55,775 nucleotides of DNA from Ruminococcus sp. (GCA_015066845.1 SVNO01000005.1:1-55775); one strand, 5' to 3'; counted from the first letter of the stretch, positions 34,288 through 43,348 are shown. Notes: generated by a model from the letters alone, not told the origin. A program made the numbers and translations.

Positions 34288-35456
34288 TGAATTACGATAC
34301 TATCTTGTCCGACCGAGTGCTGAATATGAAGCCTTCCGGTATCCGGAAATTCTTCGACCTTGCCGCACAGATGCAGGATGTTATCAGTCTTGGCGTTGGC
34401 GAGCCGGATTTCCAGACACCGTGGAGCATCCGTAAGACTGCGATCAATGTCCTTGAGCGCAAGCGGATTGTATATACAGCAAATTCCGGTCTGATAGAAC
34501 TGCGCAGCTCCATTTCCAGCTACCTCAAGCGCAAAAACAACCTCGAATATGACGGCGAGCATGAAATTATCGTGACTGTCGGCGGTTCGGAGGCGATTGA
34601 TATAGCGATCCGCGGTCTGGTCAATCCCGGCGATGAAGTGCTCATTGTAGAGCCGAGCTTCGTCTGCTATGCTCCCATCGTGGAGCTGACCTGCGGTGTT
34701 CCCGTGCCGATTCCCACAAAGCAGGAGAACAAATTCAAGCTCACAGCGCAGGAATTGCGCGAGAAAATCACCGACAAAACCAAGCTGCTGATTCTGCCCT
34801 ACCCGAACAATCCCACGGGCGGCATCATGACGCGCGAGGATCTCGAAGCCATTGCAGACGTGCTGCGCGGCACGGATATTATGGTTCTTTCTGACGAGAT
34901 CTATTCCGAGCTGACCTATGGCGGCAAGCACTGCTCCATTGCAGAGCTGGACGGAATGCGCGAGCGTACACTGCTGGTCAACGGCTTTTCCAAGGCATTT
35001 GCCATGACCGGCTGGAGATTGGGCTACCTCTGCGCACCGGAGCCGGTCGTCAGGCAGCTTGTCAAAATACACCAATATGCCATCATGAGCTCACCCACCG
35101 TCAGCCAGTATGCGGCGATCGAAGCCCTCGAACACTGTGACGAGGAAGTGCAGCACATGGTCAAGGAATACAATGTTCGCCGCCGTTATCTGGTGGAGGC
35201 ATTCAACCGCATCGGACTGACCTGCTTTGAGCCGGAGGGCGCATTCTATGTGTTCCCATGCATTAAGAGCACAGGTCTGACAAGCGAGGAATTCTGCGAA
35301 CGTCTGTTGGAAACGGAGAATGTTGCCGTTGTTCCGGGCAATGCGTTCGGCGAAAGCGGCGAAGGCTTCGTGCGCGTTTCCTATGCTTATTCCCTCAAGC
35401 ACTTGATGGAGGCAGTTTCCCGTATTGAGAAATTCCTGCAAGGTCTGAAGCAGTGA
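34287..35456 (+). CDS. PLP-dependent class I/II aminotransferase
   Basis: Fold-type I aminotransferase of the AspC/PatA group; the amino donor cannot be told. About 389 residues. N-terminal SLGVGEPDFQTP, YPNNPTGG (carboxylate-binding Asn), SDEIYSELTY, and the PLP lysine in NGFSKAFAMTGWRLGY (about 232). The ATG at 34287 overlaps the Lrp stop (TGATG); a TTG three codons upstream (34278) has a better-placed AAAGGGG, so the start is open. Coupling to the Lrp gene suggests that the regulator senses a substrate or product. Confidence 0.9.
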   Translation: MNYDTILSDRVLNMKPSGIRKFFDLAAQMQDVISLGVGEPDFQTPWSIRKTAINVLERKRIVYTANSGLIELRSSISSYLKRKNNLEYDGEHEIIVTVGGSEAIDIAIRGLVNPGDEVLIVEPSFVCYAPIVELTCGVPVPIPTKQENKFKLTAQELREKITDKTKLLILPYPNNPTGGIMTREDLEAIADVLRGTDIMVLSDEIYSELTYGGKHCSIAELDGMRERTLLVNGFSKAFAMTGWRLGYLCAPEPVVRQLVKIHQYAIMSSPTVSQYAAIEALEHCDEEVQHMVKEYNVRRRYLVEAFNRIGLTCFEPEGAFYVFPCIKSTGLTSEEFCERLLETENVAVVPGNAFGESGEGFVRVSYAYSLKHLMEAVSRIEKFLQGLKQ

Positions 35457-35463
35457 GGGCGGC

Positions 35464-36387
35464 ATGAATCGGAAAATCAGACTGCGCTGTCACGCGAAAA
35501 TCAACCTGTCACTGGATGTGACCGGCAGACGCGAGGACGGCTATCATACCTTGGAAAGCATTTTTCAGTCCGTGACGGTGTACGATATCCTGACAGTGTC
35601 CGTGCAAAGCGGCAATGGAATCGTACTGCGCTGCAATGTTGCAGGGCTGCCGTGCGATGAGCGCAACCTTGCCTACCGTGCGGCACAGGCGATGCTGGAG
35701 GAATCCGGAATTGCCTGCAAAATCGTCATTGACCTGCAAAAGCATATTCCTTCCGGCGCAGGCATGGGCGGCGGCAGTGCGGATGCAGCCGGTGTGCTCT
35801 TTGCACTCAATAAGCTCATGAACTGTGGCTATTCCAATGAAAAATTACGAGAAATCGGCATAAAACTCGGCGCGGATGTTCCGTTCCTGCTCATGGGCGG
35901 TACGGCTCTTGCCGAGGGCATCGGGGAAGTTCTGACAGCACTTCCACCGCTGCCGGAGCTGCCGCTTGTCATCCTCAAGGGCAGGCAGGGCATTTCCACG
36001 CCGAAAGCATATGCTGCCATTGACGCACTGGAAGCACCATTCCATCCGGATACGGTACAGATGCGCAAAGCAGTGGAAACACAGGATGTCGCACTGCTGG
36101 CACAGCACTGCGGCAACACCTTTGAGGGCGCAGTCGCACTTGCGGATGTAGAACGCGCAAAGGCGGCATTACTGGAGGACGGAGCATTGTGCGCCGTCAT
36201 GACGGGCAGCGGTTCGGCAGTATTCGGTATTTTTCCGGATAAAGTCAGTGCGCAGGCCTGTGCAGAAAAGAGAAGAACGGATTTTGTGTTTGCGCAGTTC
36301 TGTACCACTACGGCGAAGCCGCAGCTGGTACTGCGCACACGCAGAAAACATCGCAGAAAGCGGCAGCAGCGTACAGGAACAGAGTGA
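35464..36387 (+). CDS. ispE: 4-diphosphocytidyl-2-C-methyl-D-erythritol kinase IspE
   Basis: GHMP kinase of the MEP isoprenoid pathway. 307 residues. The N-terminal AKINLSLDVTGRREDGYH motif, ATP loop PSGAGMGGGSADAA (about 98-111) and third GHMP motif MTGSGSAVFGIF (about 243-254) are present. The C-terminal 15 residues are an extra Arg/Lys/His-rich tail. It lies 7 bp after the aminotransferase. Confidence 0.95.
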   Translation: MNRKIRLRCHAKINLSLDVTGRREDGYHTLESIFQSVTVYDILTVSVQSGNGIVLRCNVAGLPCDERNLAYRAAQAMLEESGIACKIVIDLQKHIPSGAGMGGGSADAAGVLFALNKLMNCGYSNEKLREIGIKLGADVPFLLMGGTALAEGIGEVLTALPPLPELPLVILKGRQGISTPKAYAAIDALEAPFHPDTVQMRKAVETQDVALLAQHCGNTFEGAVALADVERAKAALLEDGALCAVMTGSGSAVFGIFPDKVSAQACAEKRRTDFVFAQFCTTTAKPQLVLRTRRKHRRKRQQRTGTE

Positions 36388-36436
36388 GAAGCTGTACATG
36401 CCTGCCAACAGACAACGCTGACAGGAGATGGAGAAC

Positions 36437-38731
36437 TTGAAAAAGATAACAGCAGGTTTGCTGTGTGCTGCGCTGGCATTGCCGTATGCCGGCAGTCTGA
36501 CAGTATATGCACAGAATACGGCATCCTCCCTGCATATCGGACATTTTGAAACCTATGAGCAATATGAAGCAGCCTGTCTGACACCGCATATGGCGAAAGC
36601 ACCGATTGTCGCCGGCGGTACAGCTGCAAGGAATGCAGATCTGCCGTTTTCCTATGACATGCGCAAGGCTGGTCTGACCACAAGCGTCAAAGACCAAGGA
36701 TCATTCGGCGCGTGTTGGTCATTCGCGGCAATGAGCTCAATGGAAACAGCCATTGTTCCGGAAAAACCGGATGTGGACCTTTCCGAATGGTTTCTGGCAT
36801 ATTACGCTTACGCCGACGCGCTCGGCTATCCGCGTGACGAATCAGTCAACTGGTTCAACAACGGCGGCAATTTCAATATGATTGCCCCCATGCTCTGCGG
36901 CTGGATAGGGCCTGTAGAGGAAACGGACTGCCCCTATGACAACTGGGATGTGCTCAATGCGGATATATCGCTCGGCGAATTGCAGGCGCAGGCGGATTAC
37001 CACGTCACCGACGCTGTGCAGCTTCCTTACTGGGCAGAGGTGGACGATTCCCTTCACAAGACGCAGTGCGATGCGGTAAAGGAAGCGGTTCTGGATGGTC
37101 ATGCCGTTTCCATGAGCTATTTCGATATGAAGTCGCATTTCAACAAGACAAATAATGCTTATTTCTATGCCGGTGATATTGAGGAGGACGAACCCTACGG
37201 TCAATACCATGCCGTGAGCGTGGTGGGCTGGGATGACGGCTATCCGGCAGAGAATTTCTCCACGCCTCCGGCATCGGATGGCGCGTGGCTGGTCAAGAAC
37301 AGCTGGGGAGAGGACTGGGGCGATGGCGGCTATTTCTGGCTGTCCTACGCAGAATCCACGGTTTATGAGGCATATTACCTTGACACGGAAGCCGTGCAGA
37401 CGCATTCGGCGAATTACCAGCATGATACCTACGGCTGCGGTGTTGCGCTGTCCATTGAGGAAACGGACACGAGCGCGTACATGGCAAATGTATTCACCGC
37501 CGACAGTGACACCTACCTGACCGATGTCATGGTCTATGTACCGATGGCGAATGAAAACTACGATATTACCGTGTATACCGACCTGTTCAAGCCGAATAAT
37601 CCCGTATCCGGTACAGCAGCCGGCAAAACCACGGGCAGCCTGAAGAATATAGGCTACCAGAAAATTACACTGGATGCTCCCGTTGCTCTGCAAAAAGGCG
37701 AGAGTTTCTCCGTTGTTGTCAAGCTCAGCGGTGAAGCCGGACAGCATATTGCCTGTGAAGCGGCATACCGCAGTACTTCAACCTTTGAAAACGGGGAAGT
37801 GGAAGTTTATGACGGCTATCTGGTAACGGTGGATATGCTCCGTCGGGATTTTAACAAAAACGAAAGCTTCTACAGTGCGGACGGCAAGCAATGGCATGAC
37901 CTGCATGACGAAGCGGTAGAGGATTCCTATACATATAATGACACGGACGGAAAAACCGTCAAGGTAGAGTCCGTGACTGTCCTTGGCAATGCCTGCATTA
38001 AGGCATTGACGCAGGATGCCGGAACGGTGCTGTTTTCCACTTATGCAGACACCCTTCCGATGGGCGAAACGATCAGCCTGACAAGTCCGGAGGGCAACGC
38101 GGTATATTACAGCGTTGACGGCGGTCAGAGCTACCTGCCCTATCGTGAACCGATCATGTTTGACGGTGATATGACGATCACTGCTTATGTGGACGGTTTT
38201 GACGCAGTATTCACACAGACCTATACAACGCGCAGTGCAAAGCTCAATCTCCTTGACATCGTGCGCGGCGGTGTGCATGAAACGCTTGCATTCCAGCAGA
38301 CAGCGGAAAACCGCTATGAGGTGGAGATTTCCGGTACACGTCCGGAAACGCTGTCCCTCTATCCGATCACCACTGCCGCTGTGACATGCGGAAACACGCC
38401 GCTGCTGTCGGGCGAAGTAACCGCGGTTGCCGTTACCGGTGACACTCTGACGATTCTGGCAGCGCAGGACAACTGTGATACAACGGAATACATCCTCCGT
38501 TTTTCCGCAGGTTCGGGCAATTATCTGCTCGGTGACGCGGACAATGACGGAGAAGTCAGCGCAGAAGATGCAGCGCAGGTATTGATGTATGCCGCCGCAG
38601 TCGGCGCAGGTGAAAATCCGGAACTTCCGGATGCAGACTGGAAGAAGCGCGCGGATTACGATGAAGACGGCGATGTGGATGCAGCTGACGCTGCCGGCAT
38701 TCTGATTGCTGCCGCACAGTCCGGTGTATAG
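36437..38731 (+). CDS. Secreted papain-family cysteine protease with dockerin
   Basis: About 764 residues. Signal peptide (KKITAGLLCAALALPYA...VYA), then a C1 peptidase domain: Cys nucleophile about 93 in QGSFGACWSFA, His about 258 in YHAVSVVGW, Asn about 288 in VKNSWGEDWG. Next come a beta-sandwich resembling the lectin-like domain of clostridial C1A proteases (about 345-435), a chitobiase/HEX_C-like module (YYSVDGG...ITAYVDG, about 555-590), and a type I dockerin (about 695-764) with two DxDxDG Ca2+ loops, DADNDGE and DYDEDGD. The dockerin predicts cohesin binding on a scaffoldin or the cell surface. I choose TTG 36437: AGGAG lies 9 bases upstream, while the ATG at 36428 abuts the SD. Confidence 0.88.
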   Translation: MKKITAGLLCAALALPYAGSLTVYAQNTASSLHIGHFETYEQYEAACLTPHMAKAPIVAGGTAARNADLPFSYDMRKAGLTTSVKDQGSFGACWSFAAMSSMETAIVPEKPDVDLSEWFLAYYAYADALGYPRDESVNWFNNGGNFNMIAPMLCGWIGPVEETDCPYDNWDVLNADISLGELQAQADYHVTDAVQLPYWAEVDDSLHKTQCDAVKEAVLDGHAVSMSYFDMKSHFNKTNNAYFYAGDIEEDEPYGQYHAVSVVGWDDGYPAENFSTPPASDGAWLVKNSWGEDWGDGGYFWLSYAESTVYEAYYLDTEAVQTHSANYQHDTYGCGVALSIEETDTSAYMANVFTADSDTYLTDVMVYVPMANENYDITVYTDLFKPNNPVSGTAAGKTTGSLKNIGYQKITLDAPVALQKGESFSVVVKLSGEAGQHIACEAAYRSTSTFENGEVEVYDGYLVTVDMLRRDFNKNESFYSADGKQWHDLHDEAVEDSYTYNDTDGKTVKVESVTVLGNACIKALTQDAGTVLFSTYADTLPMGETISLTSPEGNAVYYSVDGGQSYLPYREPIMFDGDMTITAYVDGFDAVFTQTYTTRSAKLNLLDIVRGGVHETLAFQQTAENRYEVEISGTRPETLSLYPITTAAVTCGNTPLLSGEVTAVAVTGDTLTILAAQDNCDTTEYILRFSAGSGNYLLGDADNDGEVSAEDAAQVLMYAAAVGAGENPELPDADWKKRADYDEDGDVDAADAAGILIAAAQSGV

Positions 38732-38739
38732 GAGGAATT

Positions 38740-39711
38740 ATGTTACATCTGATAGATTCATTACCCATGGGTACAGCCCAGCTGGTCGGCTTTGTGCTTG
38801 CCATGGTGCTGACGGCACTGGGTATCAAGTTTTTCGGGAAATACCTGCCCAAGGATCAGGGCAGAGAATTCGCAGTCAACGGTGCATTGTCCGTTGGCAA
38901 GACGCGTGGTGTGGGCATTGTCATGATTTTCGCCCTCGTCATTGCGAGCATTATTACCGTTCCGCTGAAGGTGGAATACATCATTTACCTTGCCGCACTG
39001 TTCATTGAAATGATGAGTGGCTACTTGGATGACGCATCCGAAAAGCCGTGGGGCGAGTTGAAGAAGGGCATCATTGACTTTGTCGTTGCCGCAGGCGTTT
39101 CCATTACGGTGTATTATTTCCATGGCGGCACTATCTGGCTGCCCCTGCTTGACCAGTACTGTACAATTCCGGCGGTGCTGTATGTCATTCTCGGAACCAT
39201 CCTCATCTGGGCGAGCATCAACGTGACCAATTGCACTGACGGTGTGGATGGTCTGTGCTGTTCTCTTGCGATGGTAACACTTTCCGCGTCCGTGCTTCTG
39301 CTGTACATGGCAGACGAGCAGAACGGCGTGATGAACATTGTACTGATTATGCTGGGCGTACTGCTGGTATATCTGTGGCTGAACTGCTCACCGAGCAGTG
39401 TGCTGATGGGCGATGCAGGCTCACGTTCACTTGGCTTGCTGATCGCGCTTGCATTTATGGTTGCAGGAACACCGGTTTTCTGGATTCCCATGACCATCAT
39501 GCTCATCATTGACGGCGGTCTTGGACTTCTCAAGCTCACAGTCATCCGCGTATGCAAGGCGAAGAATTTCATGAAAAATCTTCGCACACCCGTGCATGAC
39601 CATGCCAGAAAGAACAAGGGCTGGAGTGACACACAGGTCGTTATCCGCTTTACGCTGTTACAGATTCTCATTTGTGCAGTGGGATTGATTTTCATGTTTG
39701 TATTGCGATAA
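38740..39711 (+). CDS. mraY: MraY-type phospho-MurNAc-pentapeptide transferase
   Basis: Transfers phospho-MurNAc-pentapeptide to undecaprenyl phosphate to make lipid I. 323 residues, about ten helices. Motifs: SGYLDDASE (Asp pair, about 91), NVTNCTDGVDGL (about 162-173), LMGDAGSRSLG (about 223) and the loop PVHDHARKNKGWSDTQVV. The latter replaces the usual HHH-type triad, so it is a divergent MraY or a related polyprenyl-P transferase. AGGAGG lies upstream. It is outside any dcw cluster, downstream of the dockerin protease. Confidence 0.82.
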   Translation: MLHLIDSLPMGTAQLVGFVLAMVLTALGIKFFGKYLPKDQGREFAVNGALSVGKTRGVGIVMIFALVIASIITVPLKVEYIIYLAALFIEMMSGYLDDASEKPWGELKKGIIDFVVAAGVSITVYYFHGGTIWLPLLDQYCTIPAVLYVILGTILIWASINVTNCTDGVDGLCCSLAMVTLSASVLLLYMADEQNGVMNIVLIMLGVLLVYLWLNCSPSSVLMGDAGSRSLGLLIALAFMVAGTPVFWIPMTIMLIIDGGLGLLKLTVIRVCKAKNFMKNLRTPVHDHARKNKGWSDTQVVIRFTLLQILICAVGLIFMFVLR

Positions 39712-39715
39712 AAAA

Positions 39716-39748
39716 GACTGCCGGTACAAAAAAGTGTACCGGCAGTTT
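39716..39748. terminator. Terminator hairpin, left copy (flank of element C)
   Basis: Stem actgccggtac / gtaccggcagt with an A-rich loop, 5 bp after the mraY stop. It recurs, one A shorter, at 39914-39945. Confidence 0.85.
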
Positions 39749-39913
39749 CAGTCTGTCAAAAAACCTAAAATCAAACGCGGAGCGACAGCTCCGCAAAAAG
39801 GGGTTCGGGGACGAAGTCCCCGAAATATAGCCCCTCCCCCGTTGGGGGAGGGGTTGGGGTGGGGGCAGGTTTTGGGGTGCTAACCCCAGAAAAAGACTTT
39901 TTCGACAAGCTGC
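39749..39913 (+). mobile_element. Terminator-nested repeat element, copy C (165 bp)
   Basis: Left end cagtctgtcaaaaaacc, right end gactttttcgacaagctg. The interior closely matches copy B: gcggagcgacagctccgc, ggggacgaagtcccc, cccctcccccgttggggg, a quadruplex-capable G block (39844-39865) and ggggtgctaacccc. It is flanked by 32-33 bp direct repeats of the mraY terminator hairpin. No ORF is seen. Confidence 0.82.
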
Positions 39914-39950
39914 GACTGCCGGTACAAAAAGTGTACCGGCAGTTTTTGTA
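39914..39950 (+). terminator. Terminator hairpin, right copy (flank of element C)
   Basis: Repeats 39716-39748 with one A fewer and is followed by tttttgta, so it still resembles a functional terminator. Between here and the maf stop there is a hairpin-like segment near 39985-40013 (gaactcc / ggagttc). Confidence 0.8.
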
Positions 39951-40009
39951 TTATCCACTGTTTTCGCCGAACGATCGCCGCCCTCCGAACTCCGATCATC
40001 TATTGGAGT

Positions 40010-40603
40010 TCAGGATTTCCGGAGCTGGATCTTCGGATGTGCCACAGCCTTGCGGAACTGTGCCAATGCTCTGGATAGAGCCGCAACCGGCAGTCCTACC
40101 ACGTTGTTGTAATCTCCCTCAATCCGCTCGACCAGCAGACAGCCAAAGCCCTGAATGCCGTATGCACCTGCCTTGTCGAACGGCTCGCCCGTGTCGAGGT
40201 ACTGTTCAATTTCCGCGTCCGTGAGCTGATAGAAGGTCACATAGGTTTCCGTTGTAAATACGGAGCTTTTTTTGCCGCAGTACAGGGCAGTACCCGTCAT
40301 GACCTTATGCGTCTGACCGGACAGCCGGCGGAGCATCCGGAATGCCTCCTCGCGGTCGTGCGGCTTTCCCATGATTTCATCTTCCAGTACAACAATGGTG
40401 TCACAGCCGATGACAATATCGTCCGGAAATTGTTCTGCTGCCGCCTTTGCCTTGACATCTGCAAGGTACACCGCTGCAATTTCCACCGGAATGCCTGCCG
40501 GCAGTGTTTCATCCGCGTCCACAGGATGCACGGAGAAATCCTCCGTAATACGTTTGAGAAGCTCCTGCCGTCTTGGCGAAGCCGATGCAAGTATCAGTCC
40601 CAT
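40010..40603 (-). CDS. maf: Maf-family nucleotide pyrophosphatase
   Basis: Hydrolyses non-canonical or specific NTPs (dTTP/UTP-type Maf) as house-cleaning. 197 residues. N-terminal ILASASPRRQELL, the signature DTIVVLE, the GKP phosphate motif and KAGAYGIQG (the YGIQG form of the YhdE-like dTTP/UTP group) are present. GGAAAGGATGA lies upstream of the ATG. It is monocistronic with its own promoter. Confidence 0.94.
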   Translation of the reverse strand: MGLILASASPRRQELLKRITEDFSVHPVDADETLPAGIPVEIAAVYLADVKAKAAAEQFPDDIVIGCDTIVVLEDEIMGKPHDREEAFRMLRRLSGQTHKVMTGTALYCGKKSSVFTTETYVTFYQLTDAEIEQYLDTGEPFDKAGAYGIQGFGCLLVERIEGDYNNVVGLPVAALSRALAQFRKAVAHPKIQLRKS

Positions 40604-40636
40604 AGTGAATCATCCTTTCCAAAATCTGTTGTATTT

Positions 40637-40665
40637 ATGATACCATATTTTTGTGGAAAATGCAA
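40637..40665 (-). promoter_or_regulatory. Promoter of maf
   Basis: On the minus strand TTGCAT (40660-40665), a 17-bp spacer and TATCAT (40637-40642), about 35 bp before the ATG. Confidence 0.65.
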
Positions 40666-40696
40666 GGGGGATTCTCACCCAATGTCATCAGCTTAA

Positions 40697-41005
40697 GGAG
40701 TAAAAGGGGTTCCAAGGGGCTTGATCCTTGGGCGGTGGAGGCGGCGCAGCCGCCTCCCATAATCCCCCTCCTTTTGGGAAGGGGCAGGGGGTGGGACAAT
40801 CTTTGCACAACTTTCCTAATACTATGTAAGTTCTAAATCTTAAATAAAAAAGCGGGATTCGGGGGCGCAGGCTCACAGCCCCCGTCCCCTCTGCTTTACT
40901 CCGTTCAGCATCTCCCCACCCCGCGGGGAGTCACCCGCATATCCCTCCCCCGCTTCGCGGGGGAGGTGCCGCCGAACGGCGGCGGAGGGGGCAGCTCTTG
41001 CTATC
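40697..41005. repeat. Palindromic mosaic related to element D, without clear flanks
   Basis: No gene in this 588-bp intergenic space. The first part (40710-40800) has hairpins ccaaggggcttgatccttgg, ggcggcgcagccgcc and ccccctcc/gggaagggg. The second part (about 40849-41005) repeats the interior of element D: aaaaaagcggga-tcgggggcgcag, then a module shared almost base for base with 43439-43494 (40938-40994), with about 45 bp extra between them. No duplicated terminator was found around it, so it may be a decayed or rearranged copy. Confidence 0.65.
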
Positions 41006-41132
41006 TGTTCAAGTTAAGAAGCATCGTCAAGTTTTAGCTTTTACAAACTACTAAAGTTGATGACATTAGGGAGTGTTGACACTACAATAATATGCAGATC
41101 TTCGCGCATCATTTTACGCAGGCATCAAGCAT

Positions 41133-41161
41133 TTGACAGTTCCCTGATTATATGCTATAAT
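41133..41161 (+). promoter_or_regulatory. Promoter of dtd
   Basis: TTGACA (41133-41138), a 17-bp spacer and TATAAT (41156-41161) with an extended TGC, about 30 bp before the ATG. Confidence 0.92.
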
Positions 41162-41191
41162 GTGAAAAAAATCAATAAACGGAGGAACCCC

Positions 41192-41626
41192 ATGAAATTA
41201 GTCGTACAACGTGTTACGGAAGCGTCCGTTTCCGTGGAACAGGAAATCGTCGGAAGCATCGGACAGGGCTATCTCGTCCTGCTCGGTGTTGGTGAAAACG
41301 ATACCGAGGAAATTGCCAGCCGGCTTGCGGATAAGCTCGTCAAGCTCCGCATTTTCTCCGATGAGAATGACAAAACCAATCTGTCCATCAACGATGTGGA
41401 GGGGGAAGTGCTGGTTATTTCCCAGTTCACCCTCTATGCCGACTGCAAGAAGAACCGCCCCAGTTTCTGTCATGCCGGAAAACCTGACCTTGCTGAGCAT
41501 CTCTATGAATACTTCATGGATTGCCTGCGCCCGCAGGTGAAAAATGTCGAGCACGGCGTATTCGGCGCGATGATGCAGGTAAGCCTTTGCAATGACGGCC
41601 CATTTACTGTCATTTTAGAGGGATAG
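41192..41626 (+). CDS. dtd: D-aminoacyl-tRNA deacylase Dtd
   Basis: Proofreads D-amino acids mischarged on tRNA. 144 residues. N-terminal MKLVVQRVTEASVSV, catalytic-site SQFTLYADCKKNRPSF (about 78-93), and the GAMMQVSLCNDGP cross-subunit motif near the C-terminus. I start at ATG 41192, with GGAGG 7 bases upstream; the open frame extends 45 codons further into the promoter. A class B PBP gene follows after 98 bp. Confidence 0.95.
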   Translation: MKLVVQRVTEASVSVEQEIVGSIGQGYLVLLGVGENDTEEIASRLADKLVKLRIFSDENDKTNLSINDVEGEVLVISQFTLYADCKKNRPSFCHAGKPDLAEHLYEYFMDCLRPQVKNVEHGVFGAMMQVSLCNDGPFTVILEG

Positions 41627-41724
41627 GCAATGTGCCGCTAAGCCTGCTTAGTGTCAGCACTCCCAGATGTGCATATTTTCCTCCGTCCTTCCCATACTTC
41701 TCAAAAAGAACAGGGGAGGACACT

Positions 41725-43302
41725 ATGTATAAACGCATGACTTTCACCGCCGCCGCCCTCGTGATGGGCTTTACGCTCCTCGTTGCAGTCATTGCCGTGC
41801 ATATGAAGCATGGCGGCTATGCGCAGGCGGCTTTGCGGCAGAGCAGCCGCACGATTACCGCTGCCCATGCGGAGGGGACGATCTATGACCGGAATTTCGT
41901 CAGGCTCGTCAACGCGGAAACTGCCCATTATGCCGTGGTACAGCCAACGCCGGAGGCACTCGCGCAGCTGCTCCCCCATATGGAATGCCCGCAGGAAGTC
42001 ATTGCCGGCATCCGCAGCCATGCCCCCTTTGCCTGCCGCGTGGATACGGACAAATTCGATTCCCCCGACATCATCACCGTCACTGCCCCCCTGCGCCGCA
42101 GTCCGCATCAGCTTGCACAGCATGTCATCGGGTACACGCTCGATGGGGAGGGCGTTGCAGGACTGGAAGCGGACTACGACCGCATACTCCGCGCGGAGAC
42201 TGATACTGCCGCTGTGACATTTTCCGTTGATGCCCTCGGTAATGTCCTGCAGGGCATTCCGGCGCAGATTTCTCCGATTACCGAGAAAAACGGCAGTATT
42301 GTGACAACGCTTGACGCGCGGATACAGCGCATCTGTGAGGAAAGCATGGCGCAGGTGAAAAAGGGTGCAGTCGTTGTCATGGACGTGCAGACCGGCGACA
42401 TTCTCGCCATGGCAAGCTTTCCGACCTACTCGCCGGACAACCTCGCCGCCGCATTGGAGGACGAAAACTGCCCCCTCATCAACCGCTGTCTGTACAGCTA
42501 CAGCGTCGGCTCGATTTTCAAGCTCATGACTGCCGCCGCGACCTATACGCAGGGTTTGACACGTTACGCGGCAGAATGCACCGGAAAAACAGAAATTTCC
42601 GGACAGCTCTTTCACTGCCATGCCCGGAAAGGACACGGCATGGTGGATATGCATCAGGCGATGACAGTTTCCTGCAACACCTATTTCATTCAGCTCAGCG
42701 AATACCTCAGACCGGACATTCTCCGCACGACCGCGCAGAATTTTGGCTTCGGCACTCAGATTCATCTCACGCGCAGTCTTGTATCCGCAGGCGGCAATCT
42801 TCCGACTGCGCAGGAGTTGGAGCTACCGGCAGAAAAGGCAAATTTCTGCTTCGGACAAGGCGTTCTGACTGCAAGTCCCCTGCAAATCTGTCAGATGACT
42901 TGCGGCATTGCCAATGACGGGGAAATGCCCGTGGCAAGGCTGATTTCCGGCTATTCGCTCGATGGGGAAACGCTGGAAAATGCCAAGCCCCCGATGTATG
43001 CCAAGGCAATCGCCAGAAATGCGGCGTACTATCTGCAAGGGCTGATGATTGCGGCAGTCAACGAGAACGAGGAATCCAATGCCGTGCCGGAGCATGTTTT
43101 TGCGGCAGCGAAAACTTCCACCGCACAGACAGGACGGTATGACGAAAACGACGTGGAATATTGCCATGCGTGGATCACGGGATATTTTCCGATCGACGCG
43201 CCGGAATATGCCGTCACGGTTCTGGTGGAGGACGGCGGTTTCGGGAATGATGCCGCCGCACCGGTTTTTCGGGAAATTGTTGATGAAATCGCAGTGCCAT
43301 GA
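41725..43302 (+). CDS. Class B penicillin-binding protein (FtsI/PBP2-like transpeptidase)
   Basis: Membrane-anchored D,D-transpeptidase that crosslinks peptidoglycan. About 525 residues. One N-terminal helix (about 8-26), a short non-catalytic domain with GTIYDRNF, then the transpeptidase fold: SxxK nucleophile S263 in SVGSIFK, SxN as S316-C-N, and the third motif reading KTS (about 463) where KTG is usual. GGGAGG precedes ATG 41725; 31 further in-frame codons upstream lack signal character. At 525 residues it is short for FtsI/SpoVD and has no PASTA domain. Confidence 0.88.
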   Translation: MYKRMTFTAAALVMGFTLLVAVIAVHMKHGGYAQAALRQSSRTITAAHAEGTIYDRNFVRLVNAETAHYAVVQPTPEALAQLLPHMECPQEVIAGIRSHAPFACRVDTDKFDSPDIITVTAPLRRSPHQLAQHVIGYTLDGEGVAGLEADYDRILRAETDTAAVTFSVDALGNVLQGIPAQISPITEKNGSIVTTLDARIQRICEESMAQVKKGAVVVMDVQTGDILAMASFPTYSPDNLAAALEDENCPLINRCLYSYSVGSIFKLMTAAATYTQGLTRYAAECTGKTEISGQLFHCHARKGHGMVDMHQAMTVSCNTYFIQLSEYLRPDILRTTAQNFGFGTQIHLTRSLVSAGGNLPTAQELELPAEKANFCFGQGVLTASPLQICQMTCGIANDGEMPVARLISGYSLDGETLENAKPPMYAKAIARNAAYYLQGLMIAAVNENEESNAVPEHVFAAAKTSTAQTGRYDENDVEYCHAWITGYFPIDAPEYAVTVLVEDGGFGNDAAAPVFREIVDEIAVP

Positions 43303-43319
43303 AAATTTTCTCAAAACAA

Positions 43320-43348
43320 TTGACTTTTTGCCGAAAATCTGGTATACT
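43320..43348 (+). promoter_or_regulatory. Promoter upstream of alaS
   Basis: TTGACT (43320-43325), a 17-bp spacer and TATACT (43343-43348). The leader to alaS is about 245 nt and contains the duplicated hairpin and element D; no T-box motif is seen. Confidence 0.8.

Noticed and set aside
40697-41005. A CRISPR array or tRNA-like structure in the palindromic stretch
   Set aside because: Palindromes differ in sequence and spacing, there are no regular spacers, and no cas gene is in the window.
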